Source of the DNA: DATFQI01 sp963816955
GTDB lineage: Bacteria > Actinomycetota > Thermoleophilia > Solirubrobacterales > Solirubrobacteraceae
DNA: 64,000 nucleotides
Reading direction: 5' to 3'
Assembly: GCA_963816955.1 (NCBI GenBank)
Contig: CAWFME010000004.1
Coordinates: 310,001-374,000 of the forward strand
The notes below the pieces were generated by a model. It saw only the letters and a list, made by a program, of their open reading frames with translations, had not been told where the DNA came from and made no database searches. The translations under genes were made by a program, and so were the position numbers. Positions 1 through 8,492 of this stretch are shown one piece after another (within the stretch, counting starts at the first letter, position 1; every line of letters starts with the position of its first letter).

Positions 1-1814
1 TGGTCGAGCGCGAGCCGGATGAAGCCCTTGCGCCCGCCGAAGTCCACGCGGTGGCGGTGCCAGCTCGGCCGGTGGACCTCGTAGTCGCCGCCGGGGTAGA
101 CGAGCACCGCCGCGCCCGCCTCCAGCGCGGTGCGGGCGTTCTCCGGCGAGGCGGCGACCGTTCCGTACTTGCGCAGGTACGACAGCCCGGGGAAGGAGAG
201 CACGAGGTTGTGGGCGAGCTGGTGGAACGCGCGCTCGACCCCGAAGTAGGTCGAGAAGGCGAGCGTGAAGACGATCGTGTCCGGCGTGAGGTTGCCGCCG
301 GAGTGGTTGCCGACGAGCAGCACGCCGCCCTCCTCGGGCACGTTGCCCAGGCCGCGCACCTCGCCGCGGAAGTACAGCGAGCACAGCAGCCACAGGCGCG
401 GCAGGCTCTCGCGGATGTAGTCCGGGTCGCGCTCGTCCAGGTCGGCGGGCGGGATCCGGCCGGCCACGAAGCCCTTGACGGCGCCGAGCGCCGAGCCGAG
501 CAGCCCGCCGGCGCTGCGCTCCTCCTCGGCCGAGGCCTCCAGCCGTCGCCGTGCCGCGCCGGGCGCGCCGTGGCCGTTCGTGGTGGTGCTCACGCCGCCT
601 CCAGCCGCGCGCGCGCGGCCGAGCGCGTCGATGCGCGCGAAGAAGCGCTCCAGCAGCCCGTTCGTGCGGTCCGGGCGCTCCACCTGGGGCACGTGGCCGC
701 AGCCCTCGAGCAGGATCTGCTCCGAGGACGGGAGCCAGCGCTCGACGTGACGCTGGAAGGCCGGCGGGATCAGCTTGTCGTGCGAGGACCAGACGAACAT
801 CGCCGGCGGCTCCAGGCCGGCCAGGCGGGGGTAGAAGCCGCCCTTGCCGAACGGCGTCTCGAGGTAGATGTTGCGCGCGGCGGTCAGGAACGCCAGCCGC
901 GCGCCGGCGCTGCGGTAGATGCGCTCGAACTCGTCGACGGCGATGTCGGCGACCGTCGGGTCCACGAGGTCGCGGTCGGCGAACAGCGACCAGAACTGGG
1001 CCTCGATGCGGCTGCGCCCGAGCGAGTGCGGCAGCAGGCCGAACTCGGGCCGCAGCACGCGGACGAGCGGGTGCCACTCGCGCCGCACGAAGGCCGTCGC
1101 GGGGCACAGCAGCGCGAGGCCGCCGACGCGCTGGGGGTGCTCGAGCCCCAGCTCGAGCGCCACGCGCCCGCCCATCGAGTTGCCGACCACGTGCGCGCGG
1201 TCGATGCCCAGCGCGTCCATCGCGCCGATCACGGTGCGGGCGAAGAACGCCGCGTCGTAGGTGGCCATGGGCGGCTTGCTGGAGCCGCCGAAGCCCGGGA
1301 AGTCGAGCGCGTGGACGCGGTAGCGGCGGCTGAGCGCCGCCGCGGTGTCGAAGAAGGAGGACTTCGTGCCGCCGAGCCCGTGCAGCAGCAGGACGTCCTC
1401 GGGGCCCTCGCCCATCGTGAGGGTCGAGACCTTCAGGCGGCCGACCGGCACGTCGCGGATGCGCAGCAGCGGCGGGCGCCCGTCCGGCAGCCGGAACATC
1501 CCCTCGAAGCCGAGCGCCAGGTCCAGCTCGCCGCGCGCGTACAGCAGGCGCTGCGAGAAGGCCTCGATGCCCGACAGCTCGCCCTGGCGCAGGCGGCACC
1601 AGGTGGCGGCGTCGGTGCCGATCGTGACGTCCGGCCGGCGCCGCGTGGCGCCCATCCGCACGCGGGCGCCGTGCGTGGTGAGGCGGATCTCCCACGTGTG
1701 GCCCACGTCGCCCAGGCGCACGTGGTAGGTGGCGTCGAAGCCCGGCTCGGCCCCGAGATAGCGGCTCGGGAGCGTGCGGAAGGCCTCTTGGACCTCCTTC
1801 GAGAGCGTCGGCAC
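1..1814 (-). CDS. SCP2-like / alpha-beta hydrolase / acyltransferase fusion (C-terminus off the left edge)
   Basis: One open frame runs without a stop from a GTG at 1814 past the window edge, so about 604 residues are visible. Residues 1-110 resemble an SCP2 sterol-carrier domain. Residues 115-400 are an alpha/beta hydrolase with the nucleophile elbow GNSMGG near 213, an acid in SSHDK near 343 and a His in GCGHVPQ near 372. After a short Gly/Ala/Thr linker the same frame continues into a lysophospholipid-type acyltransferase with the GNHSGGN block near residue 500. I checked the linker codon by codon around 540-620 and found no stop, although an in-frame GTG at 593 could serve as an internal start. 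Lipid hydrolysis and re-acylation is an inference. It is divergent from cysS. Confidence 0.75.
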   Translation of the reverse strand, partial: MPTLSKEVQEAFRTLPSRYLGAEPGFDATYHVRLGDVGHTWEIRLTTHGARVRMGATRRRPDVTIGTDAATWCRLRQGELSGIEAFSQRLLYARGELDLALGFEGMFRLPDGRPPLLRIRDVPVGRLKVSTLTMGEGPEDVLLLHGLGGTKSSFFDTAAALSRRYRVHALDFPGFGGSSKPPMATYDAAFFARTVIGAMDALGIDRAHVVGNSMGGRVALELGLEHPQRVGGLALLCPATAFVRREWHPLVRVLRPEFGLLPHSLGRSRIEAQFWSLFADRDLVDPTVADIAVDEFERIYRSAGARLAFLTAARNIYLETPFGKGGFYPRLAGLEPPAMFVWSSHDKLIPPAFQRHVERWLPSSEQILLEGCGHVPQVERPDRTNGLLERFFARIDALGRARAAGGGVSTTTNGHGAPGAARRRLEASAEEERSAGGLLGSALGAVKGFVAGRIPPADLDERDPDYIRESLPRLWLLCSLYFRGEVRGLGNVPEEGGVLLVGNHSGGNLTPDTIVFTLAFSTYFGVERAFHQLAHNLVLSFPGLSYLRKYGTVAASPENARTALEAGAAVLVYPGGDYEVHRPSWHRHRVDFGGRKGFIRLALD

Positions 1815-1854
1815 GGGCCGGACGCTACCCGCCGGGGGCGCGGAACGCGCCACC

Positions 1855-1947
1855 CGAGCCGATCCACCGATGATCCGCGACCGGCTCGGCGTCGTGGGCG
1901 CCTGGAACGGCGACGGCGACGCCGCGGGGATCGGTGGATCCGGGCTC
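1855..1947. repeat. Short copy of the palindromic repeat (outer stem only)
   Basis: The ends are inverted: GATCCACCGAT at 1861-1871 faces ATCGGTGGATC at 1930-1940. The flanks match the outer arms of the longer elements at 9234-9392 and 61618-61770 (for example GGCGTCGTGGGC and GGAACGGC). The inner part of about 65 bp seen in the long copies is missing. It lies between the divergent fusion gene and cysS. Confidence 0.7.
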
Positions 1948-1968
1948 TGTAGGTAGCCTCACCGCTCC

Positions 1969-3321
1969 GTGCGAGAAATCCGCCTCTACGACACGAAGAC
2001 CCGCGAGGTGCGGCCGCTGGCGCCGCGCGAGCCCGGCAAGGTCGGGATCTACGCCTGCGGCCCCACGGTCTACGCCCGCGTGCACGTGGGCAACGCCCGC
2101 CCGTTCGTCGTCTTCTCCCAGCTCAAGCGCTTCCTGGAGCACGAGGGGCTGGAGGCGACGCTGGTGGCGAACATCACCGACATCAACGACAAGATCTACG
2201 ACGCGGCGCGCGCCGAGGGCCGGCCCTCGGCCGAGCTGGCGCGAGAGATGACGGTCCACTACGTCCACGACACGGGGCGGCTCGGCCTCGGGCGGCCGGA
2301 CCACGAGCCGCTGGCCTCCGAGAGCGTGGACGGGATCGTCGACCTGATCGGGACGCTGGTGGACGGCGGCCACGCCTACGAGGCGGGCGGCGACGTCTAC
2401 TTCCGCGTGCGCTCGCTGGACGGCTACGGCTCCCTGTCGCGCCGCGACGTCGACCAGATGGACCAGGGCGAGGGGGTGGAGGGCGCCGATCGCAAGGAGG
2501 ATCCGCTCGACTTCGCGCTCTGGAAGGGCACCAAGGAGGGCGAGGACACGACCTGGGACTCCCCGTGGGGCCCCGGGCGGCCGGGCTGGCACATCGAGTG
2601 CTCCGCGATGGCGGAGCAGTACCTCGGCGTGGACTTCGACATCCACGGCGGCGGCATCGACCTGGTGTTCCCGCACCACGAGAACGAGGCGGCGCAGACG
2701 CTGGCCGGGCGCGGGCAGCCGCTCGCGCGCGTGTGGATGCACAACGGGATGCTGCAGCTCGAGAAGGAGAAGATGTCCAAGTCCGTCGGGAACATCCGCG
2801 GGCTGGGCGACGTGCTCGACCAGGTCGGGGGCGAGGTGCTCGTCCTGTACTTCTCGGGCGGCCACTACCGGCAGCCGATCGCGTTCTCCGACGAGCGGCT
2901 GGCCGACGCGCAGCGCGCGGCGGAGCGGATCCGCGACGCGGGGCGGCGGCTGGGCCCTGGCGACTCGCCCGCGGAGCTGGCGCCGCTGCGCGATGCGTTC
3001 TTCGGCGCGCTGGCAGACGACTTCAACACGGCGCGCGCCCTGGCGGCGCTCTACGACTGGATCCGGGAGGCGAACCGCCGGGAGGGCGCGGTGGGCGGCT
3101 CGCACCTGCGCGAGATGCTCGACGTGCTCGGCCTCGCCTCGCTGCTCGACGCGGCCGGCGACGGCCCGCCGCCCGAGGCCGTCGCCCTCGCCGAGCGCCG
3201 CGGGGCGGCCCGCGACGCGCGCGACTGGGCCGAGGCCGACCGGCTGCGCGACGAGCTGCGCGCGATGGGCTGGGAGGTTCGCGATGGCCCGCAGGGACCG
3301 GAACTCGTCCCGGCGGCCTGA
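1969..3321 (+). CDS. cysS: Cysteinyl-tRNA synthetase
   Basis: Class I aminoacyl-tRNA synthetase that charges tRNA-Cys with cysteine in the cytosol. The 450 residues are normal for the family. The ATP-binding HIGH-type motif is HVGN at residues 39-42 and KMSKS is at about 268-272. The catalytic zinc site is built from C30, the Cys in WHIEC near 210 and HHENE near 235. The GTG start at 1969 fits the usual N-terminus (RLYDTKTREV) and lies 9 bases after a TAGCCT -10-like element. It overlaps rlmB by 38 bases, and cysS-rlmB-sigH has the same order as the Bacillus cluster. Confidence 0.97.
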   Translation: MREIRLYDTKTREVRPLAPREPGKVGIYACGPTVYARVHVGNARPFVVFSQLKRFLEHEGLEATLVANITDINDKIYDAARAEGRPSAELAREMTVHYVHDTGRLGLGRPDHEPLASESVDGIVDLIGTLVDGGHAYEAGGDVYFRVRSLDGYGSLSRRDVDQMDQGEGVEGADRKEDPLDFALWKGTKEGEDTTWDSPWGPGRPGWHIECSAMAEQYLGVDFDIHGGGIDLVFPHHENEAAQTLAGRGQPLARVWMHNGMLQLEKEKMSKSVGNIRGLGDVLDQVGGEVLVLYFSGGHYRQPIAFSDERLADAQRAAERIRDAGRRLGPGDSPAELAPLRDAFFGALADDFNTARALAALYDWIREANRREGAVGGSHLREMLDVLGLASLLDAAGDGPPPEAVALAERRGAARDARDWAEADRLRDELRAMGWEVRDGPQGPELVPAA

Positions 3322-4186
3322 CGGCCCCGGCCGCGGCGGCAAGCCGCGCGGGGGCGGGTCGGGGCGCAAGCCGCCGCGCAGCGCGCCGCCGCGGGGCGGG
3401 GGCCGCGACGCTCCGCCGCGAGGCGGGGGCCGTGACGCGCCGCCGCGCGGGCCGGGCCGCGGCGCGGGCGACGCCCCGGAGGCGCCCGCGCCGCCCGCGA
3501 ACGTCGTCTACGGGCGCAACGCGGTGCGCGAGGCGCAGCGGGGCAGGCGGCGGGTGCGGCAGGTCTGGGTCACGGAGGCCTCCGCCAAGGACGGGTTCGC
3601 GGGGACCGTGGTGCCGGCCGACGAGATCACCGCCCTCGCCGGCACGGACGCCCACCAGGGCGTGGCCGCCGAGGTCGCCCCCTATCCGTACGCCGACGCC
3701 GCCGAGCTGCTCGCGGCCCCCGATCCCTTCATCGTCGCGCTCGACGAGGTCACCGACCCGCAGAACCTCGGCGCGGTGATCCGGACGGCCGAGTGCGCCG
3801 GCGCGACCGGCGTCGTCATCCCCGAACGCCGTTCGGCCGAGGTCACGGGGGCGGTCGCCAAGGCGTCGGCGGGGGCCGTCGAACACCTGCCCGTGGCCCA
3901 GGTCCGAAACCTCGCGGACTTCCTCGCGGAGGCCAAGGAGGCGGGCTGCTGGACCTACGGCGCGGCGGCCGGCGCCCCCACCCGCTACGACGGTCCGGAC
4001 TACACGGGCGGGGTCGTATTGGTGCTGGGCGCCGAGGGGCGCGGCCTGCGCCCGCGTGTCGCGAGCATGTGCGACGAGCTCGTGTCCCTGCCCCTGCTCG
4101 GACGCATCGATTCGCTCAACGTCAGCGCCGCCGGAGCGGTCCTGATGTACGCGATCTTGCAGAAAAGGCTTGACGCGTCCACATAA
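3284..4186 (+). CDS. rlmB: TrmH/SpoU-family 23S rRNA 2'-O-methyltransferase (RlmB-like)
   Basis: SAM-dependent ribose methyltransferase; RlmB methylates G2251 of 23S rRNA. The SPOUT-knot motifs are clear: DEVTDPQNLGAVIRTAE near residue 155, LGAEGRGL near 248 and SLNVSAAGAV near 278. The N-terminal 70 residues are Arg/Gly/Pro-rich low complexity with a repeated PPRGGGRDA unit, probably a disordered RNA-binding tail. The substrate-binding domain begins at NVVYGRNAV. The start at 3284 lies inside the end of cysS; earlier in-frame starts would only translate cysS sequence. The exact target nucleotide is inferred from the family. Confidence 0.92.
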   Translation: MARRDRNSSRRPDGPGRGGKPRGGGSGRKPPRSAPPRGGGRDAPPRGGGRDAPPRGPGRGAGDAPEAPAPPANVVYGRNAVREAQRGRRRVRQVWVTEASAKDGFAGTVVPADEITALAGTDAHQGVAAEVAPYPYADAAELLAAPDPFIVALDEVTDPQNLGAVIRTAECAGATGVVIPERRSAEVTGAVAKASAGAVEHLPVAQVRNLADFLAEAKEAGCWTYGAAAGAPTRYDGPDYTGGVVLVLGAEGRGLRPRVASMCDELVSLPLLGRIDSLNVSAAGAVLMYAILQKRLDAST

Positions 4187-4321
4187 GCGTGCCATGCTCG
4201 CGCTACATGACGTTGAACTTGAGGGTTAGCGATGGCCCTCCAGTCCGACACAATAGGCGCCGGGGGAGGTGTGCGTCACGACAGAAAGAGCCCAATTTGC
4301 GGGTTCTGGAAGGGTGTGTTC

Positions 4322-4972
4322 GTGGCCAGACTGTCCCCAACGAAGGCTCAGGCTCAAGTACAGGTCGAGGATAGCTACCTCCTCGCCCTCGCCCGGCAGG
4401 GCAGCCATGACGCCTACGACCGCCTCGTGCGGCGCTACGCCTCGTTCGTGCGCCTGAAGGCGTCGTCCTACTTCCTCGTCGGGGGCGACAGCGAGGACCT
4501 GATCCAGGAGGGCCTGGTCGGCCTCTACAAGGCGATCCGCGACTTCCGGCCCGACCGCGAGTCCTCGTTCCGCAACTTCGCGGAGCTCTGCATCACGCGC
4601 CAGATCATCACCGCGGTCAAGACCGCCACGCGCAACAAGCACACCCCGCTCAACGGCTACGTCTCGTTCTCGGCCACGCCCGCGGGCGCGAGCGATTCAG
4701 AGCCCACGCTGGACGAGGTGCTGCCCGGCTCGCCGGTGCACGACCCGGTCAACCAGGTGATCTCCTCCGAGGAGCTGCGCTCGCTCGTGGCGTGCCTCTC
4801 GACCGTGCTCTCCGATCTCGAGTCGCGCGTGCTGTCGCTGTACCTCGACGGCTACTCGTACACCGTGATCGGCGAGAAGCTCGAGTGCGACTGCAAGACG
4901 GTCGACAACGCGCTGCAGCGGGTCAAGCGCAAGGTCGGCTCGCACCTGCAGTCGCGCGCCGTGCTGCTGTAA
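4322..4972 (+). CDS. sigH: SigH-like RNA polymerase sigma factor
   Basis: Sigma-70 family factor strongly resembling Bacillus SigH along its length. Region 2 includes EDLIQEGLVGLYKAIRDF at about residues 58-75 and RQIITAVKTATR just after. Region 4 is the helix-turn-helix around residues 176-206 with CKTVDNALQRVKRKV. I prefer the GTG at 4322 because GGAAGGG sits 7 bases before it and the product (216 aa) then matches SigH length; an upstream ATG at 4232 would add 30 residues without family support. It follows rlmB as in Firmicutes. The target regulon cannot be seen here. Confidence 0.9.
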   Translation: MARLSPTKAQAQVQVEDSYLLALARQGSHDAYDRLVRRYASFVRLKASSYFLVGGDSEDLIQEGLVGLYKAIRDFRPDRESSFRNFAELCITRQIITAVKTATRNKHTPLNGYVSFSATPAGASDSEPTLDEVLPGSPVHDPVNQVISSEELRSLVACLSTVLSDLESRVLSLYLDGYSYTVIGEKLECDCKTVDNALQRVKRKVGSHLQSRAVLL

Positions 4973-4982
4973 TCAGGCTCTC

Positions 4983-5354
4983 ATGCCGACCTGGTTGATC
5001 ATCGTCCTGGCGGTCCTCGTCGTCCTGGCGGTGGGCGGCTTCGTGGCGCGCAGGATGCTCACGCAGCGCACCGAGGCGCAGTTCCGCCGCCAGCTCGAGA
5101 AGGCCAACCACGACCTGGCCGAGGCCGCCGCCGCCGACAAGGGCTGGGACCGCCCGACGCTCGAGGCCGCCGCGCGGCGGCTCTACGCCGAGCAGCGCGG
5201 CGCCGAGCCCGCCGAGCTGCTCCTGACCGAGGTGATCGACCGCCCGGGCACCGACGAGGACTACGCCGTCTTCCACGCCGAGGGCGAAGGGCGCCTGGAG
5301 ACCCTGACCCTCGGCCGCAGCCAAGGCGACTGGGTCCTGCAGAAGCTCGCGTAG
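4983..5354 (+). CDS. Small membrane-anchored protein of unknown function
   Basis: A 123-residue protein starting 10 bases after sigH, so probably co-transcribed. Residues 3-23 form one hydrophobic transmembrane helix (LIIVLAVLVVLAVGGFVA), followed by a charged region likely to face the cytosol, with a helical stretch RRQLEKANHDLAEAAAADK. The C-terminal part (about 75-123) looks like a small beta-rich domain (YAVFHAEGEGRLETLTLG). No family is recognised. Codon use fits its neighbours. Confidence 0.75.
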   Translation: MPTWLIIVLAVLVVLAVGGFVARRMLTQRTEAQFRRQLEKANHDLAEAAAADKGWDRPTLEAAARRLYAEQRGAEPAELLLTEVIDRPGTDEDYAVFHAEGEGRLETLTLGRSQGDWVLQKLA

Positions 5355-5381
5355 CGCTCGCCGTTCGGTGAGAATGCGCCT

Positions 5382-8186
5382 ATGGCGCGCCGCGTCTCGA
5401 GCCCCGAGATGGTGGGTCGCTCGGAGACGCTCGCGGCCCTGACGCTCGCGCTCGCGCACTTCCCTCGCGTGGTGCTCGTCGCGGGCGACGCCGGGATCGG
5501 CAAGACGCGCCTCGTCCGCGAGTTCGCCGCGACCGCGGAGGCGACGGTCCTGTGGGGCGATTGCGTGCCGATGCAGGCCGGCGAGCTCCCGTACGCCCCG
5601 TTCGCGACGGCCCTGCGCGGCCTCATCGCGCCGGCGCCGCCCACCGCCGCCGAGCCCGGCGCCGCGCGCGCGCAGCGGTTCGAGGCCGTGGTCTCCGCGC
5701 TGGGGCGCCTGGCACTGGACGGCCCGGTGGTGCTCGTGATCGAGGATCTGCACTGGGCCGACGCGGCGACCCAGGACCTGCTGCGCTTCCTCGTGCGCAA
5801 CCTCGGGGAGCTGGAGCTGCTCGTGGTGGTCACGGTGCGGACCGACGAGCCGCACGTCCCGGCGCCGTTGCAGCGCCTGATCGCCGAGCTCACGCGCTCC
5901 GCCGAGCGGCTCGATCTCGAGCCCCTGAGCCGCGAGCAGACCGCCCGCCAGCTCGCGGGCATCCTCGGGACGGCGCCCGACGAGGCGACGCTCGCGCGCA
6001 TCCACGCCCGCGCCGAGGGGAACCCGTACTTCGCCGAGGAGCTGCTCGCGGCGGACGGGCGCTCGGCGTCGCTGCGAGCGGTGCTGCTGGCACGGGTCGC
6101 GGACCTCGACGCCGGCGCCCGCCGCGTGCTGGAGCTCGTCGCCACGCTGGGGCAGGGCGCCGACCACGACCTGCTGATGCGCGTGACGGCAAACGACGAG
6201 GGAACGGTCCTCGCCCTCGTGGACGACGGCGTGCTCGTCTGCGACGGGGACCGCTACCGGTTCCGCCACGCCTTGGCCGGCGAGATCCTGCTCGCGGAGC
6301 TGACGCCGCCGACGCGGCGCGCCCACCACGCGGCGCTCGCGCGGGCGATGATGAAGGTCCCGCCCACCCCGCCCGACCCGGCCGCGCTCGCGCACCATCT
6401 GCACGCGGCCGGCGAGCACGCGGCCGCGCTGCGGGCGTCGGTCGAGGCCGCCGACGCGGCGACCGCGATCTTCGCGTTCGGCGCCGCCCGCCATCAGCTC
6501 GAGCGGGCGCGCGAGCTGTGGACGCTCGTCGAGCCGACGGAGCGGCCCGATGGAATCGACGAGGTCGAGCTCCTCCGCCGGCTCGCCGTCGCGACCCAGT
6601 CGGCCGGGGACTGGGAGGGCGCACTGCCGATCGCCGAGGCGGCGCTCGCGCTGGCGGATCGCGACCATGCCGCCGCGCTGCACCGGCTGCTGGCCGACCT
6701 GTACCACGCGGACGAGCCGGCGGTCACGCATCTCGAGCGCGCGCTCGAGCTGCTCGGCGACCGCCCCAGCGCCGAGCGGGCCGCGACGCTGCTCTCGATC
6801 ATCGATCACCAGTTCTACGGGCTGCCGCCGACGGCGACCCTGCCTCGCTCGTACGCGGCGCTGGCCGTCGCGCGCGAGGCCGGCGCGCGCGCCGAGGAAG
6901 GCCGGGCGCGCCGCCAGCTCGGGTCTGCGCTGGCCTACAGCGGCGACGCCGACGCGGGGCTCGCCCACCTCGAATCCGCGAAGCGGATCGCGATCGAGGT
7001 CGGCGACGGGCGGGAGCTGAGCCGCTCGGTGGGCCTGCTCGGCGATGCGCTGACGATGCTCGGCCGCGTCGAGGACGGGCTGGCCGCGTTCGAAGCCGGT
7101 CTCGATGACATCCGGCGCGTCGGGCTCGCGCTGTCCTACGGCCTCGCCGTCGACAGCGACATCGCCGATTGCGAGCTGCGGCTGGGGCGGTGGGACGCCG
7201 CTCGCGCGCGGCTCGAGCGCCTTCTTCGCCCCAGCGCGCAGGACGACCACGTCCACCTCGTCGTGCTCGGCTACCTGATCGCGCTCGAGGCCCGGCAGGG
7301 ACGCTTCGAGGCGGCGAGCGAGCTCGCCCGCAAGGCGCAGCGGCTGCTCGGCGGCAACGTCGGGCCGCACGTCGTCGTGAAGGCGAACAGCGGGCGCGCG
7401 GAGCTGGCGCTGCTGCGCGGAGACCCGGACGCGGCGCGGGCGATCGTGCGTGAGACGCGCGAGCGGTTCCGCACGTGGGACCTGCTGTGCGGACCGGCGC
7501 TGCTCTCGCTCGGCCTGCGCGCCGAGGCCGACATCGCCGCCGCGCGGCCCCGGGAGGGCGAGGCGGCGCGCGCCGCCGCCGAGGAGCTCCGCGGGGCGCC
7601 CGACCTCCCGGGCACCCAGCAGTGGTACGCGTTCGAGACCCCCATCGACGCGTGGGCGCCGCCCGAGGTGATCGCGAACGACCTCCTCGGCGAGGGCGAG
7701 CTGTCCCGCATCACCGGCCCGCCGCGCCCGGAGCTGTGGGCGGAGGCCGCCGGCCGCTTCGACCAGGTGCGCTCGCCCTACCAGTCCGCCTACGCACGCC
7801 TGCGAGAGGCCGAGGCGCGAGTCGCCGTCCATGACCGCGGCGGCGCCGAGCCGCCCCTGCGGCGCGCGCACGCGGTGGCGGTGGCGCTGGCCGCCGGGCC
7901 GCTGCGGGATGCGGTCGAGCGGCTCGCGCGGCAGGCGGGCGCCGGCCTCGACCACGGTGCCGAGCCGAGACCGTTCGGTCTCACGAGGCGCGAGCTGGCC
8001 GTCCTGCGGCTGCTCGCGATCGGCCGCACCAACCGCGCGATCGCGGAAGATCTGGTCGTCAGCCCGCGCACGGTCGACATGCACGTGCGCAACATCCTCG
8101 AGAAGCTCGACGCCGCGAACCGCGTCGAGGCCGCGGCCCTCGCCCACCGCGCGGGCCTCGTCGCGAATACGGCAGAACCGCCGTAG
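5382..8186 (+). CDS. LuxR-family regulator with N-terminal AAA ATPase (LAL type)
   Basis: A 934-residue large ATP-binding LuxR regulator of the MalT/LAL class. Walker A is GDAGIGKTR at about residues 35-43 and the Walker B region VVLVIEDLHWAD is at about 116-127. The middle 500 residues are Ala/Leu/Glu-rich helical repeats of the TPR kind. The C-terminus (about 865-926) is a LuxR helix-turn-helix: LTRRELAVLRLLAIG, then SPRTVDMHVRNILEKL. Such proteins usually activate transcription after ligand sensing with ATP binding. No adjacent target operon is evident. Confidence 0.93.
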   Translation: MARRVSSPEMVGRSETLAALTLALAHFPRVVLVAGDAGIGKTRLVREFAATAEATVLWGDCVPMQAGELPYAPFATALRGLIAPAPPTAAEPGAARAQRFEAVVSALGRLALDGPVVLVIEDLHWADAATQDLLRFLVRNLGELELLVVVTVRTDEPHVPAPLQRLIAELTRSAERLDLEPLSREQTARQLAGILGTAPDEATLARIHARAEGNPYFAEELLAADGRSASLRAVLLARVADLDAGARRVLELVATLGQGADHDLLMRVTANDEGTVLALVDDGVLVCDGDRYRFRHALAGEILLAELTPPTRRAHHAALARAMMKVPPTPPDPAALAHHLHAAGEHAAALRASVEAADAATAIFAFGAARHQLERARELWTLVEPTERPDGIDEVELLRRLAVATQSAGDWEGALPIAEAALALADRDHAAALHRLLADLYHADEPAVTHLERALELLGDRPSAERAATLLSIIDHQFYGLPPTATLPRSYAALAVAREAGARAEEGRARRQLGSALAYSGDADAGLAHLESAKRIAIEVGDGRELSRSVGLLGDALTMLGRVEDGLAAFEAGLDDIRRVGLALSYGLAVDSDIADCELRLGRWDAARARLERLLRPSAQDDHVHLVVLGYLIALEARQGRFEAASELARKAQRLLGGNVGPHVVVKANSGRAELALLRGDPDAARAIVRETRERFRTWDLLCGPALLSLGLRAEADIAAARPREGEAARAAAEELRGAPDLPGTQQWYAFETPIDAWAPPEVIANDLLGEGELSRITGPPRPELWAEAAGRFDQVRSPYQSAYARLREAEARVAVHDRGGAEPPLRRAHAVAVALAAGPLRDAVERLARQAGAGLDHGAEPRPFGLTRRELAVLRLLAIGRTNRAIAEDLVVSPRTVDMHVRNILEKLDAANRVEAAALAHRAGLVANTAEPP

Positions 8187-8218
8187 CGGGAGCGAGCGCC
8201 CCGGCGTACGGTCGCGCC

Positions 8219-8329
8219 ATGTGCACGATCGCGGTGATCGTCTGGCTCGAGGTGCTGCTCACGGTGGGCGCCGTCTTCGGACTGATGATCGGCTTCGCGG
8301 CCGGGCTCATCTGGCTGATGGGCCGGTGA
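8219..8329 (+). CDS. Tiny single-pass membrane protein (36 aa)
   Basis: ATG at 8219 opens a 36-codon frame that is almost wholly hydrophobic (IAVIVWLEVLLTVGAVFGLM, then IGFAAGLIWLMG). Six bases before the ATG is TACGGT, the leaderless-type -10 seen at other genes here. Its stop overlaps the next ATG as TGATG. The function is unknown; size and hydrophobicity fit a small membrane peptide. Confidence 0.5.
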   Translation: MCTIAVIVWLEVLLTVGAVFGLMIGFAAGLIWLMGR

Positions 8330-8481
8330 TGCTCCGGACGCTGCTCGAGCGGGTGCGGGCCTGGCGCGCCGAGCGGCGCGCCACGCGTCCCGAGCGCCTG
8401 CGGCGGCGCGCCGAGGCCGACGCACGCAGGGTCGAGGCCAAGCGCAACGCGTGGACCGACACCGGCGGGGGCGGCGGCTAG
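8329..8481 (+). CDS. Small Arg/Glu-rich protein (50 aa)
   Basis: It starts within the stop codon of the preceding tiny membrane ORF (TGATG), which suggests translational coupling. The 50 residues are highly charged and helical (LLERVRAWRAERRATRPERL) and end in a Gly run. No family is recognised. Short ORFs in GC-rich DNA are often spurious, so support is mostly positional. It is convergent with the LOG-family gene, with an 11-base gap. Confidence 0.4.
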   Translation: MLRTLLERVRAWRAERRATRPERLRRRAEADARRVEAKRNAWTDTGGGGG

Positions 8482-8492
8482 GAGCCCGGAGC

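Noticed and set aside
51..1952. Very long plus-strand open frame opposite the fusion gene
   Set aside because: Its product is Arg/Ala/Glu/Val-rich low complexity with no motif, while the minus strand holds clear hydrolase and acyltransferase motifs.
3390..3460. Tandem DNA repeat near the start of rlmB
   Set aside because: It encodes the repeated PPRGGGRDA unit of the disordered tail; a coding low-complexity stretch, not a separate element.
4923..8147. 1074-codon antisense frame over the LAL regulator
   Set aside because: A shadow of GC-rich codons; the plus strand has Walker A and the LuxR helix-turn-helix.
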